A stretch of 14,046 nucleotides of DNA from contig JAEYOL010000338.1 of assembly GCA_023411775.1 (NCBI GenBank), positions 1-14,046 of the forward strand, in the 5' to 3' direction. This document shows, piece after piece, positions 1-6,593 of the stretch; the first letter of the stretch is position 1, and every line of letters begins with the position of its first letter. The stretch is from Bacteroidota bacterium (GTDB lineage Bacteria > Bacteroidota > Bacteroidia > Chitinophagales > Chitinophagaceae). The position numbers and the translations under genes were made by a program. Below the pieces are notes generated by a model that saw only the letters and a list, made by a program, of their open reading frames with translations, was not told the DNA's origin and searched no databases.

Positions 1-678
1 GTCTTACATACAGATTCTGTGATGACAGGAAGAGCGCTTACTGCACAATACCTGCCCCTACGCCCGGATATGGATAATTTAATAAAAGCTACGGGAAAAG
101 CAGAGGGTCGGATCGGGGCTACTAACTCATGGCCTATCGATGTACTCAACAACGGTGATATATACGTGGCTGACAGTTATGGGAAGATCGTAGACGGTAC
201 GCTGATAGGCGACAACCTCGGCAACGCCATTTATGCAAAATCATTACGCGGCGTAATTTTTTATGGTTCGGTAAGGGATATCGAAGGTCTCGAGGAAATA
301 AAGGGATTTAATGCCTGGATAAAAGGAAGCGATCCCTCCTACATTCAACAAATGATGCTGGGCGGCATCAATGTGCCCATCCGGGTTGGCAGGGCGATGG
401 TATTGCCGGGCGATGCTGTGCTGGCTAAAAAGAACGGGGTAGTGTTTATTCCAGCTCATTTATTAGAGGAGGTAGTATTGAATGCCGAGTTCATTGCGTT
501 GAAAGATCAATTTGGACACCAGCGTTTGCGGGAAGGAAAATTTACCCCGGGTCAGATCGATACACAATGGACCGATGAGATCAAAAAAGATTTCCTGAAA
601 TGGCTCGATGAAAATCCTGGTAAAATACCAATGACCCGCGCCGAACTCGACAAGTTTATGAAAGACCGTACCTGGTAA
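1..678 (+). CDS. RraA/HMG-aldolase-like protein, 5' end cut off by window edge
   Basis: The reading frame is open from base 1 (225 residues visible); the N-terminus lies outside the window. The GTG at 19 is not taken as the start, because the residues before it (ending DSV) align with DSV in the full-length paralogue at 3460. The protein belongs to the RraA-like superfamily (class II pyruvate aldolases such as 4-hydroxy-4-methyl-2-oxoglutarate aldolase, plus the RNase E regulator RraA). It keeps the aldolase residues: Asp in GDNLGN (visible residue 71) and Arg-Asp in GSVRD (92-93). The 21-residue D-to-R spacing equals that of Asp102/Arg123/Asp124 of the Pseudomonas putida aldolase as I remember it. 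E. coli RraA has Gln in place of the second Asp, so an enzyme is more likely than a regulator. A C-terminal tail of about 60 residues (HQRLREGK to RTW) is shared with the paralogue, which is about 47% identical by hand alignment. The gene precedes a Tat-exported enolase-superfamily gene by 53 bp. Whether it has a signal peptide cannot be seen. The substrate is unknown. Confidence 0.88.
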   Translation, partial: VLHTDSVMTGRALTAQYLPLRPDMDNLIKATGKAEGRIGATNSWPIDVLNNGDIYVADSYGKIVDGTLIGDNLGNAIYAKSLRGVIFYGSVRDIEGLEEIKGFNAWIKGSDPSYIQQMMLGGINVPIRVGRAMVLPGDAVLAKKNGVVFIPAHLLEEVVLNAEFIALKDQFGHQRLREGKFTPGQIDTQWTDEIKKDFLKWLDENPGKIPMTRAELDKFMKDRTW

Positions 679-731
679 ACCAACAACAAAATTCAACCAC
701 ACCATATTCAAATTTTAAAAAAGCTATCGTT

Positions 732-2228
732 ATGACGCCTTCACAAAAAATATTAGCCAGGCTCGGGCTAAAAGAAGAGGAAAGCATTGAGCAGCCTTTA
801 GCAGAAAATAATACGGAAGAACAGGGAACCAGTCGCCGGAATTTTCTAAAAAGATCGGCGCTGGGAGGTATTGCATTAGGTAGCGCATTTGCGTTATCCC
901 CCATTGAAGACCTTATTGCGCAAAGCACGCAAAATGTAACTCGTTATTCAGGTCCGTCGGATCTAAAGATAACTGACATGCGCTACTGTCTTACGGCAGT
1001 AATGGGCGGCACCGCCATCATTCGTATTGATACCAACCAGGGTATCTATGGACTGGGCGAAGTACGTGATGCTGCCGATGTGAGATATGCCCTGATGCTT
1101 AAAAGCAGGATCCTCGGAAAGAATCCATGTAATGTTGAACAACTTTTTAAAGCCATAAAGCAGTTTGGCGGACAAGCCCGGCAGGCTGGTGGAGTATGTG
1201 CCGTGGAAATGGCACTGTGGGATATTTGTGGTAAGGCTTACAACGTTCCATGCTGGCAACTCCTGGGTGGAAGATATCGTGATAAGATCAGGATCTACGC
1301 GGACACTCCAGAGTCAAGAGATCCCGAGGAACAAAAAAGGCTGATAAAAATTCGTACCGAGGAGCAGGGATATACATGGTTGAAAATGGATGTATCTATC
1401 GCAAAATTGAAAGGCCTAAAGGATACCATGGTCAACAACAAATTCTGGGAAAATGCACAGGGCAACCTTGCGCAATGGGGCGACCAGGATAACTACATGT
1501 CATATGGTAATACCCTTCATCCTTTTACTCAAATACAGATAACCGATAAAGGTTTGGAAGTATTGCAGGAACTGGTGGAAAATGTAAGGAACATGGTAGG
1601 ATACGAAATTCCTATTTCCACCGACCACTATGGACATTTCGATTATAATAATGGAATCAGGTTAGGAAAAGCGCTGGAAAAATACAGGCTGGCCTGGCTG
1701 GAAGATGTAGTATCCTGGGAGTATACTGAGCAATGGAAAAGACTTACCGATGCGCTCGAGACGCCTACAACTACAGGTGAGGATATCTATTTACTGAAGC
1801 ATTTCAAGCCGCTTATCGAGGAACGTGCAGTGGATATTGTGCATCCTGACCTGGCATCCTCGGGCGGTTTGTTGGAGACAAAAAGAATTGGTGATTATGC
1901 AGAAGAATATGGGATAGCCATGGCAATGCACCAGGCCGGAACACCGGTTTCCTTTATGGCCAATGTGCATTGTGCTGCTGCCACGCAGAATTTCTTATCG
2001 CTGGAGCATCATTCAGTTGATATTCCGTGGTGGGAGGATCTTGTAAAAACAAAAGACGGTAAAAAGATGATCACAAAAGGTTTTGCTGATGTGCCGCTGA
2101 CACCGGGTCTGGGTATTGAGTTAAATGAAGAGGTATTGAAAAAACATCTTCACCCTTCTGATAAAAGCTATTTTGAACCTACCAATCAATGGAACGAGCG
2201 CCGTTCGCATGACCGGATATTTAGTTAA
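732..2228 (+). CDS. Tat-exported enolase-superfamily (MR/MLE-type) sugar-acid dehydratase-like protein, with insertion
   Basis: The protein has 498 residues. A hydrophilic n-region of 33 residues precedes a perfect twin-arginine motif (SRRNFLK, 34-40) and a hydrophobic stretch ending near residue 65, so export by Tat is expected; the protein may be periplasmic or membrane-anchored. The rest is a mandelate racemase/muconate lactonizing enzyme fold: a capping domain (about 75-190) with LGGRYRDKIRIY, then the barrel. Visible functional residues are K218-M-D220, metal ligands D298, E324 and E350 (spacing 26/26), and H400 as the likely C-terminal base. Ligand and base spacing match galactonate/mannonate dehydratases. 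However, position D+2 is Tyr300 where those enzymes have His, and the K218-to-D298 stretch is about 33 residues longer than in the paralogue at 4455. The expected chemistry is Mg-dependent proton abstraction next to a carboxylate (dehydration or epimerisation). The substrate cannot be assigned. No internal Met offers a shorter start before the Tat motif. Confidence 0.9.
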   Translation: MTPSQKILARLGLKEEESIEQPLAENNTEEQGTSRRNFLKRSALGGIALGSAFALSPIEDLIAQSTQNVTRYSGPSDLKITDMRYCLTAVMGGTAIIRIDTNQGIYGLGEVRDAADVRYALMLKSRILGKNPCNVEQLFKAIKQFGGQARQAGGVCAVEMALWDICGKAYNVPCWQLLGGRYRDKIRIYADTPESRDPEEQKRLIKIRTEEQGYTWLKMDVSIAKLKGLKDTMVNNKFWENAQGNLAQWGDQDNYMSYGNTLHPFTQIQITDKGLEVLQELVENVRNMVGYEIPISTDHYGHFDYNNGIRLGKALEKYRLAWLEDVVSWEYTEQWKRLTDALETPTTTGEDIYLLKHFKPLIEERAVDIVHPDLASSGGLLETKRIGDYAEEYGIAMAMHQAGTPVSFMANVHCAAATQNFLSLEHHSVDIPWWEDLVKTKDGKKMITKGFADVPLTPGLGIELNEEVLKKHLHPSDKSYFEPTNQWNERRSHDRIFS

Positions 2229-2244
2229 AAACGTAAGCGATTGC

Positions 2245-2277
2245 AAAACCTGGCCGATAACGTTATCCCGGTTTTTT
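2245..2277 (+). terminator. Possible hairpin with T-tract between dehydratase and permease genes
   Basis: AAAACCTGG at 2245-2253 can pair with CCCGGTTTT at 2267-2275 with one mismatch. The loop contains the perfect 10-bp palindrome ATAACGTTAT (2257-2266), and a run of six T ends at 2277. This could be a weak or partial intrinsic terminator, or an RNA-processing site, inside the operon. The stem is imperfect and the downstream gene is on the same strand, so it may only attenuate transcription. Folding energy was not computed. Confidence 0.35.
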
Positions 2278-2309
2278 GATCCTGCTAAAATTTAAACGAT
2301 TCTACCGCT

Positions 2310-3434
2310 ATGCCATTTTCAAAAAAAACATCAGGTGATTTCTTTTATATACTGGCAGCTATATTCCTCGTAGTCTGGATCTTTTTAACCGTACAGCAGC
2401 AAACCGGGTGGGCGGGATGGTTTTTGATGTTATTCTTTTTTAGTCTTTCGATAGCTTTCCGTGGTAGAAAGTTATTAAAGGGACTTTCCTTTACCCTGGT
2501 CATATTCGCTACCGTTTCTCTCGCACTGTACCACCCTGAATACTTCCAGTCCTGGGGCAATTTTAAATTAAGCGCTTTGATCATCCCGCTGATCCAGCTG
2601 ATCATGTTTGGTATGGGCACATCCATGAGCGTAAAGGATTTTGCAGCCGTAATAAAGACACCCAAGGGTGTTGTAATTGGTGTACTCAGCCAGTTTGTTA
2701 TTATGCCGTTGATGGGATTTACCCTGGCTCAGCTGACAAATTTCCCGGCGGAAATAGCAGCGGGTATTGTCTTGATCGGATGTTCGCCCAGCGGCCTTGC
2801 TTCCAACGTGATGTCGTATCTCGCAAAGGCAAATCTTGCTTTGTCAATTACAGTGACGGCCACCACTACTTTGCTGGCCCCATTCATCACTCCTGTTTTA
2901 ATGAAGCTATTCGCAGGCGCCTTGATCGAAGTGGATATTTTGAAGATGATGTGGGATATCATAAAGATGATCATCATCCCGATTGGGGCCGGGCTTGTTT
3001 TCAATAAGCTTTTAAGTGGCAGGTCGCAATGGCTCGATAAGGCCATGCCAATAGTCTCCATGTTTGGTATCGCTTTTATTATCACGATCATTACCGCGGC
3101 AGGCAGGGAAAGCCTGCTGACGATCGGACCCGCTTTGATAGGGGTGGTACTCATTCATAACCTCTTTGGTTATTTCCTTGGATACTGGTCTGCCAGGTTA
3201 TTCAAAATGCCGGAAAGGGATTGCCGTACTATCGCGATCGAAGTGGGTATGCAGAATGCCGGTCTTGCTTCGGGTATTGCCAAAGAGATGGGCAAGATCG
3301 CAACGGTAGGACTGGCAGCCGCGGTATTTGGCCCATTGATGAATATTACCGGCTCCATGCTGGCAAGCTGGTGGCATGGCAGGTTACCAAAGGATAGTGT
3401 TAAGGAAGCGGAGACCAGGGAAGTAGCACCTTAG
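2310..3434 (+). CDS. BASS/SBF-family (bile acid:sodium symporter-like) membrane transporter
   Basis: This 374-residue integral membrane protein has about ten hydrophobic segments and no cleavable signal. The first two or three helices (about 10-72) precede the SBF domain proper. The family signature is clear: MFGMGTSMSVKDF near residues 96-108, and GCSPSGLASNVMSYLAKAN starting at residue 157, matching the conserved crossover motif of this fold. Known BASS/SBF members carry bile acids, pyruvate (plant BASS2), pantoate (PanS), glycolate and 2-keto acids, usually with Na+. Its position between two dehydratase/aldolase modules makes a carboxylate or 2-keto acid a reasonable cargo, but this is inferred from context only. 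It starts 81 bp after the preceding stop and is followed 25 bp later by the second aldolase-like gene. The start ATG at 2310 is followed by a short charged stretch and then the first helix, as expected for an inner-membrane protein. Confidence 0.92.
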   Translation: MPFSKKTSGDFFYILAAIFLVVWIFLTVQQQTGWAGWFLMLFFFSLSIAFRGRKLLKGLSFTLVIFATVSLALYHPEYFQSWGNFKLSALIIPLIQLIMFGMGTSMSVKDFAAVIKTPKGVVIGVLSQFVIMPLMGFTLAQLTNFPAEIAAGIVLIGCSPSGLASNVMSYLAKANLALSITVTATTTLLAPFITPVLMKLFAGALIEVDILKMMWDIIKMIIIPIGAGLVFNKLLSGRSQWLDKAMPIVSMFGIAFIITIITAAGRESLLTIGPALIGVVLIHNLFGYFLGYWSARLFKMPERDCRTIAIEVGMQNAGLASGIAKEMGKIATVGLAAAVFGPLMNITGSMLASWWHGRLPKDSVKEAETREVAP

Positions 3435-3459
3435 AATTTTCAACCTCAAAATTTTTAAT

Positions 3460-4410
3460 ATGGCAAGGAAAGGAAGTTTAATGCTGGTTTTGGGTATGCT
3501 GTTTTTACACCAGTTCACCAGCAGTCAGCAAATAACAAAAGAGCAAATGCTTTTCTTAACCCGTGAATGGAAAGGTGATCGCTTTGCCGACGGCCGGCCC
3601 AAAGTACCGGACTCCATCCTGAACCGCATGAAGCTGGTGACACTCGAAGAAGCCTGGGCGGTATTGAGAAACGAAAATTACAAACACCAGTATGATGATG
3701 GCTGGCAAACGATCAACCCGGATAGTGTGTTAGTGGGTCGCGCAGTTACTGCAACGTTCATGCCTGGTCGGCCGGATCTGCAAAGAGCCATCGATGATAC
3801 TGGGCATATACGTGATAAGCGGGTAAAATCACAAAACACCTGGCCCATTGAGTTGCTGGTAAAACGCGATGTATACGTAGTGGACCAGTTTGGTGCGCAT
3901 GAGGATGGCCCCACTGTTGGCGATAATCTCGGCAACGCCATCTTTTCGAAAACAGGCAATGGCCTCGTCTACGACGGCGCTATCCGAGACATAAACGGTT
4001 TGAAGGAACTGGGATCATTCACTTCTTTCTTCAGGTCTTATCACCCATCTCACCATCTGAATAATCCTGCAGGTGATTTGAACACTACCCTGGTTGGCAT
4101 TAACCAACCTACCCGGATTGGCAAAGCGACGGTGATGCCGGGAGATATTGTGTTGGGACGAGATGGCGGTGTGATTTTTATTCCTCCGCATCTGGCAGAA
4201 AAAGTTGTAAAGGTTTCAGAACTGGTCAGGCTTCGGGATATGTTTAGTCACCAGCGCCTGCGGGAAGGAAAATATACTGCGGGACAGATTGACACAAGGT
4301 GGAGCGATGAGATTGAAAGAGATTTTTCAAAATGGCTGAATGACCATATGGATGAGTTACCGGTTCCAAGATCGCAGATACAGGAACTATTGAAAGGTCG
4401 TACCTGGTAA
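3460..4410 (+). CDS. Secreted RraA/HMG-aldolase-like protein, full length
   Basis: The protein has 316 residues with a Sec-type signal peptide (MARKGSLMLVLGMLFLHQF, cleavage probably near residue 22), so it is expected outside the cytoplasm. The mature N-terminus (about 30-90) is an extension found upstream of the usual RraA core: a helical region with LTREWKGDRFADGRPKVP and LEEAWAVLR. The core (about 90-250) keeps Asp155 in GDNLGN and Arg176-Asp177 in GAIRD, the same 21-residue spacing and residues as in class II pyruvate aldolases of the HMG aldolase type. A C-terminal tail from HQRLREGK to KGRTW is shared with the partial paralogue at 1-678. Relative to that paralogue there is an insertion of about 9 residues (region HLNNPAGDLN). 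The protein is far longer than a typical 160-230-residue RraA. It lies 44 bp before the second Tat-exported dehydratase-like gene and is probably co-transcribed with it. Aldol cleavage of a 2-keto-3-deoxy acid is the inferred reaction; oxaloacetate decarboxylation is an alternative known in the family. Confidence 0.9.
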   Translation: MARKGSLMLVLGMLFLHQFTSSQQITKEQMLFLTREWKGDRFADGRPKVPDSILNRMKLVTLEEAWAVLRNENYKHQYDDGWQTINPDSVLVGRAVTATFMPGRPDLQRAIDDTGHIRDKRVKSQNTWPIELLVKRDVYVVDQFGAHEDGPTVGDNLGNAIFSKTGNGLVYDGAIRDINGLKELGSFTSFFRSYHPSHHLNNPAGDLNTTLVGINQPTRIGKATVMPGDIVLGRDGGVIFIPPHLAEKVVKVSELVRLRDMFSHQRLREGKYTAGQIDTRWSDEIERDFSKWLNDHMDELPVPRSQIQELLKGRTW

Positions 4411-4454
4411 AAACTACCAGTCGGTTCATTATTTATAATCTTAAAAACCGTAAG

Positions 4455-5729
4455 ATGTTAAACTCAAGGAGATCGTTTCTTAAAAAAGCTGCCCTTGGCT
4501 CGGCGATGGCTCCGCTGGCTTCACTAGCTACGTTTGGGCAGGGATATGAAAACGCTATTGACAAAAATCCCCGGCATTCCGCACCGGCTGACCTTAAGAT
4601 CACAGAGGTGAAATGTGGGTATATAAGAGGAAGTGTTTTTGTGAAAGTGTATACCAACCAGGATATATGGGGATGCGGTGAAGGGGTAGATGCGGTACCC
4701 GGCACTTATCACCTGGTTAAGAACTTTGGCAATCGGCTCAAAGGAAAAAATCCGTTGAATGTGCATCGTTTGTTTGAAGACATTCGCCGTTCCGGTTTTT
4801 TCCAGGGAGCCCAGTCGGGGATGTATGTGGCGGTACTTTCTGCTATTGAAACCGCATTGTGGGATCTTGCCGGTAAGGCGCTGAACCTCCCGGTTTACCA
4901 ATTGCTTGGCGGTAAGTTCCGCGATAAGATCAGGGTTTACTGTGATACAGCTTTGTATCAGCGGAACCTGCCTACTCCTAAAGATTTTGCTGAAGCTGCC
5001 CTGAAATCAAAAGAGATGGGTTTTAATGCGATCAAGTTTGATCTTGACCAGGCTAATGATCCGAATAAATATGATTTCTATAACTGGACAGCAAGCCCGG
5101 CTGAATTGCAGCGAATGGTGGATCAGATCACTGCTGCCAGGGAAGCGGTAGGACCAAAGATTGATATCTGTGTTGATATGCACGGTCGTTATGATGCAGT
5201 GACTGGACAGGCTGTAGCAAAGCGGCTTGAACATTTAAACCTGATGTGGCTGGAAGAGCCGATACCTGCTGAGAATGCGGAAGCGTATAAACTGATCACC
5301 GAATCGACCAGTACCCCGATCTGCGCGGGCGAGAATCATTACCTTGCCCACGGGTTTAGAAGGCTGCTGGAAATAGGTGACGTGGATATCGTAATGCCTG
5401 ATCTGCAAAAAGCCGGCGGGCTGGGAGAGGGTCAGCGGATCGCAAACCTTGCCAACCTTTATTATACACCGTTTGCCCCACATATGGTCGCTTCATTTCT
5501 GGGTGCTATGGCATCGGCTCATGTCTGCGCTTCCGTACCAAATTTTATGATCCTGGAATGGCAGTCTTATTTTCATACACAACCCATGTTCAAAGAAATC
5601 GTTGACTACGATGGGGAGTGGGTTAAAGACAGTTTTATTACGCTATCTGAAAAGCCGGGTATCGGGGTGGAGATCAATGAGGAGGCGATGAAAAAATATG
5701 CATGGCCTGGTATTCCTTTTTTTGAATAA
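4455..5729 (+). CDS. Tat-exported enolase-superfamily sugar-acid dehydratase, galactonate/mannonate dehydratase-like active site
   Basis: This 424-residue protein begins with a canonical twin-arginine motif (SRRSFLK, 4-10) and a hydrophobic region ending near residue 28. The MR/MLE capping domain is followed by a barrel with K194-F-D196, metal ligands D241, E267 and E293, and H343 in FAPHMVAS. D241-M-H243-G-R245 carries a second His at D+2. The ligand and His spacing (26, 26, 50, His at D+2) equals that of E. coli galactonate dehydratase (D183, H185, E209, E235, H285) as I remember it, and of the mannonate dehydratase subgroup. Acid-sugar dehydration by a His/His pair is therefore the best guess. 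The C-terminus has the usual KPGIGVEINEEAMKKY motif. Those characterised enzymes are cytoplasmic, whereas this one carries a Tat signal. It follows the secreted aldolase-like gene by 44 bp, and the next gene begins 10 bp after its stop. The exact sugar acid is unknown. Confidence 0.92.
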   Translation: MLNSRRSFLKKAALGSAMAPLASLATFGQGYENAIDKNPRHSAPADLKITEVKCGYIRGSVFVKVYTNQDIWGCGEGVDAVPGTYHLVKNFGNRLKGKNPLNVHRLFEDIRRSGFFQGAQSGMYVAVLSAIETALWDLAGKALNLPVYQLLGGKFRDKIRVYCDTALYQRNLPTPKDFAEAALKSKEMGFNAIKFDLDQANDPNKYDFYNWTASPAELQRMVDQITAAREAVGPKIDICVDMHGRYDAVTGQAVAKRLEHLNLMWLEEPIPAENAEAYKLITESTSTPICAGENHYLAHGFRRLLEIGDVDIVMPDLQKAGGLGEGQRIANLANLYYTPFAPHMVASFLGAMASAHVCASVPNFMILEWQSYFHTQPMFKEIVDYDGEWVKDSFITLSEKPGIGVEINEEAMKKYAWPGIPFFE

Positions 5730-5739
5730 GTACAACGCA

Positions 5740-6561
5740 ATGATGAAAAATAGTTTGTTTATTTTGGCCCTTCTGTTTTGTGCTGTTTGCGGTCGCGGTC
5801 AGTCACAACACCATGCAAATGATCTTCGGGAATTGAAAGGAAATGATAATACCTGGGTATTTGTTATGGCCGGCCAGTCTAATATGGCCGGACGGGGAAT
5901 TGTGGAATCGCAGGACACTTTACCCGAAAAAAGACTTTTGACAATAAACAAAGACGGGCAGGTTGTGATGGCAAAGGAGCCTTTGCATTTTTATGAGCCC
6001 AGCCGCATCGGTCTTGATTGCGGGTATTCTTTTGGAACAACATTGCTTAAGCATATTCCTGGTAGCATTTCCGTCTTGCTAATTCCGTGTGCGGTCGGTG
6101 GCAGTTCTATCAGTCAGTGGCTGGGTGATTCGGTTTATCGTGAGGTAAAGCTTTTTACAAATTTTTTAAACATGTTGGCGACGGCCCGCAGGTTCGGCAC
6201 CGTAAAAGGAATACTTTGGCACCAGGGTGAAACGGATGCGAATGAGCGTGATATTCCGTTGTATGCAGAGCGATTGCGGATTCTTGTTTCGCGTTTCAGG
6301 ACTGCTGCCGGTGATGACCAACTCCCTGTATTAATTGGGGAGTTAGGTTCATTTTCCACTGACAAGAGCAATTGGGATCGGATAAACGACGCGATCAGGA
6401 CTTACTCGGCCCAGGATAGCATGACAGCAGTTATCAAAACAGGGGATCTTGAACATAAAGGTGACCAGGTGCATTTCGATTCAAATGGCCAGAGAGCAAT
6501 GGGCAAACGATTTGCTGAAGCATACCTGCAGAAATTTGCGCGGAAGCAAAATAAAAATTAG
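5740..6561 (+). CDS. Secreted SASA-family (sialate O-acetylesterase-like) carbohydrate esterase
   Basis: The protein has 273 residues from the ATG at 5740; an adjacent ATG at 5743 is equally possible. An earlier in-frame ATG at 5698 lies inside the preceding gene and would add residues ahead of a good signal peptide (MMKNSLFILALLFCAVCG), so it was not used. The protein is an SGNH-type hydrolase of the SASA/CE6-like group. Block I is MAGQSNMAG with nucleophile Ser47, VGGSSISQW lies at 119-127, WHQGE at 160-164, and the catalytic Asp/His pair is D242-Q-V-H245. All blocks are intact. The family removes O-acetyl groups from sialic acid or, in many environmental bacteria, from xylan and other hemicelluloses; the xylan option fits the esterases in the neighbouring minus-strand operon. 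It is the last gene of the plus-strand block and starts 10 bp after the dehydratase stop, so coupled translation is plausible. It ends 32 bp from the stop of the convergent gene. Confidence 0.88.
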   Translation: MMKNSLFILALLFCAVCGRGQSQHHANDLRELKGNDNTWVFVMAGQSNMAGRGIVESQDTLPEKRLLTINKDGQVVMAKEPLHFYEPSRIGLDCGYSFGTTLLKHIPGSISVLLIPCAVGGSSISQWLGDSVYREVKLFTNFLNMLATARRFGTVKGILWHQGETDANERDIPLYAERLRILVSRFRTAAGDDQLPVLIGELGSFSTDKSNWDRINDAIRTYSAQDSMTAVIKTGDLEHKGDQVHFDSNGQRAMGKRFAEAYLQKFARKQNKN

Positions 6562-6593
6562 CAAGCTCCAGTTCCTAAGACTTTAATTCCCCC

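Noticed and set aside
19..24. GTG or ATG at 19-24 as the start of the first gene
   Set aside because: The frame stays open to base 1, and the residues before it align with the paralogue, so the gene is simply cut by the window edge.
2729..3154. 141-residue minus-strand open frame inside the permease gene
   Set aside because: It is antisense to a clearly conserved SBF domain and has no recognisable features; it is a by-product of the coding frame.
3460..4410. RNase E activity regulator RraA as the function
   Set aside because: The protein has a signal peptide and keeps the aldolase Arg-Asp pair that E. coli RraA lacks, so a cytoplasmic ribonuclease regulator is unlikely.
1..5729. Recent tandem duplication of an aldolase-dehydratase segment
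   Set aside because: The RraA pair is only about half identical and the MR/MLE pair much less, with different active-site residues, so any duplication is old or the modules were assembled separately.
5698..5739. Upstream ATG at 5698 as the start of the SASA esterase
   Set aside because: It overlaps the preceding gene by 32 bases and puts extra residues before a good signal peptide; the ATG at 5740 is better placed.
6562..6593. Bidirectional terminator between the convergent blocks
   Set aside because: The 32-bp gap shows no inverted repeat with T-tracts; no hairpin can be supported.
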